DNA of 5,974 bases from Thermoplasmata archaeon UBA184 (GTDB taxonomy: Archaea; Thermoplasmatota; Thermoplasmata; Lutacidiplasmatales; UBA184): contig DAEB01000006.1 in assembly GCA_002495185.1 (NCBI GenBank), positions 46,467 to 52,440 on the forward strand, given 5' to 3'. This document shows positions 5,784 to 5,974 of this stretch, piece by piece. The position numbers were made by a program, and so were the translations under genes. The notes under the pieces were generated by a model. That model made no database searches. It saw only the letters and a list, made by a program, of their open reading frames with translations, and was not told where the DNA came from. How positions within the stretch are numbered: position 1 is the stretch's first letter; every line of letters begins with the position of its first letter.

Positions 5784-5974
5784 ATGGCCGATGAATCCCA
5801 CGAACTGACGCTCTACGTCCAGTCGAAGAAAGCGGTCACCTCCTTCTACCGTCCTCCGAGCCAGAGCCCGACGACCCCGGAGGCGAGCATGGCCGGCCCC
5901 GCCCCGATGGGCCAGCCGACGGGAGGCGTCGCGCTCGCGGAGAACCCGGTCTACTTCCTCTCCGACGACCAGGC
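5784..5974 (+). CDS. Unidentified protein, N-terminal 63 residues only (3'-truncated)
   Basis: An open frame starts at ATG 5784 and reaches the window end without a stop. It begins MADESHELTLYVQSKKAV and continues into a Pro/Ser/Gly/Met-rich, probably disordered stretch (about residues 23-48), then ENPVYFLSDDQ. No domain, signal peptide or membrane segment is visible in this part. The start is supported by the TATA box 28-35 bases upstream and by the GC-ending codons of the frame. I do not recognise the family. Because it follows a solute-binding protein on the same strand, it might be a transporter subunit with a cytoplasmic N-terminal extension. That is only a guess from position, and its own promoter argues against simple co-transcription. 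Confidence 0.7.
   Translation, partial: MADESHELTLYVQSKKAVTSFYRPPSQSPTTPEASMAGPAPMGQPTGGVALAENPVYFLSDDQ

Overview
The window looks like chromosomal DNA from a GC-rich archaeon, most likely a member of the Thermoplasmatota. Three things point that way. The first is a tryptophanyl-tRNA synthetase of the archaeal/eukaryotic type. The second is a single-OB-fold single-stranded-DNA-binding protein of the Sulfolobus SSB / human SOSS-B kind, which is also known in Thermoplasmata. The third is a set of archaeal TATA boxes with short or no leaders and no bacterial -35/-10 pairs. The lineage is an inference; no rRNA or other phylogenetic marker is present.

Layout. 1-756 (+): the C-terminal two thirds of trpS, cut by the window edge. 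772-1572 (-): a tetratricopeptide-repeat protein that converges on trpS with only 15 bases between the stop codons. 1573-1849: a divergent intergenic region with one strong TATA element (1681-1688) that could serve the TPR gene, the SSB gene or both, and a structured leader in front of the SSB gene. 1850-2356 (+): the SSB, an OB fold plus a Gly/Arg/Tyr-rich tail. 2357-2542: a large hairpin followed by a pyrimidine tract (probable terminator), then a TATA box. 2543-5683 (+): a 1046-residue membrane-anchored extracellular solute-binding protein of the SBP_bac_5 (oligopeptide-type) family with PKD-like and beta-sandwich domains near its N-terminus. 5684-5783: a short promoter region. 5784-5974 (+): the start of an unidentified gene that runs off the window.

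How they fit together. trpS and the SSB gene are housekeeping genes of translation and DNA maintenance. The TPR protein is probably a scaffold of unknown partner. The large binding protein would capture peptide-like solutes outside the cell for an ABC importer; no permease or ATPase is recognisable in the window, though the truncated last gene could belong to that system.

The most notable points are in the binding protein. Its 20 cysteines fall into closely spaced pairs, it has 17 N-glycosylation sequons that stop abruptly before the last ~190 residues, and its middle third uses codons very differently from its flanks. The SSB has unusual replacements at DNA-stacking positions and a basic C-terminus, and the TrpRS lacks the first lysine of its KMSKS loop. 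I found no CRISPR array, tRNA, rRNA, insertion sequence, or clearly new multi-gene system.
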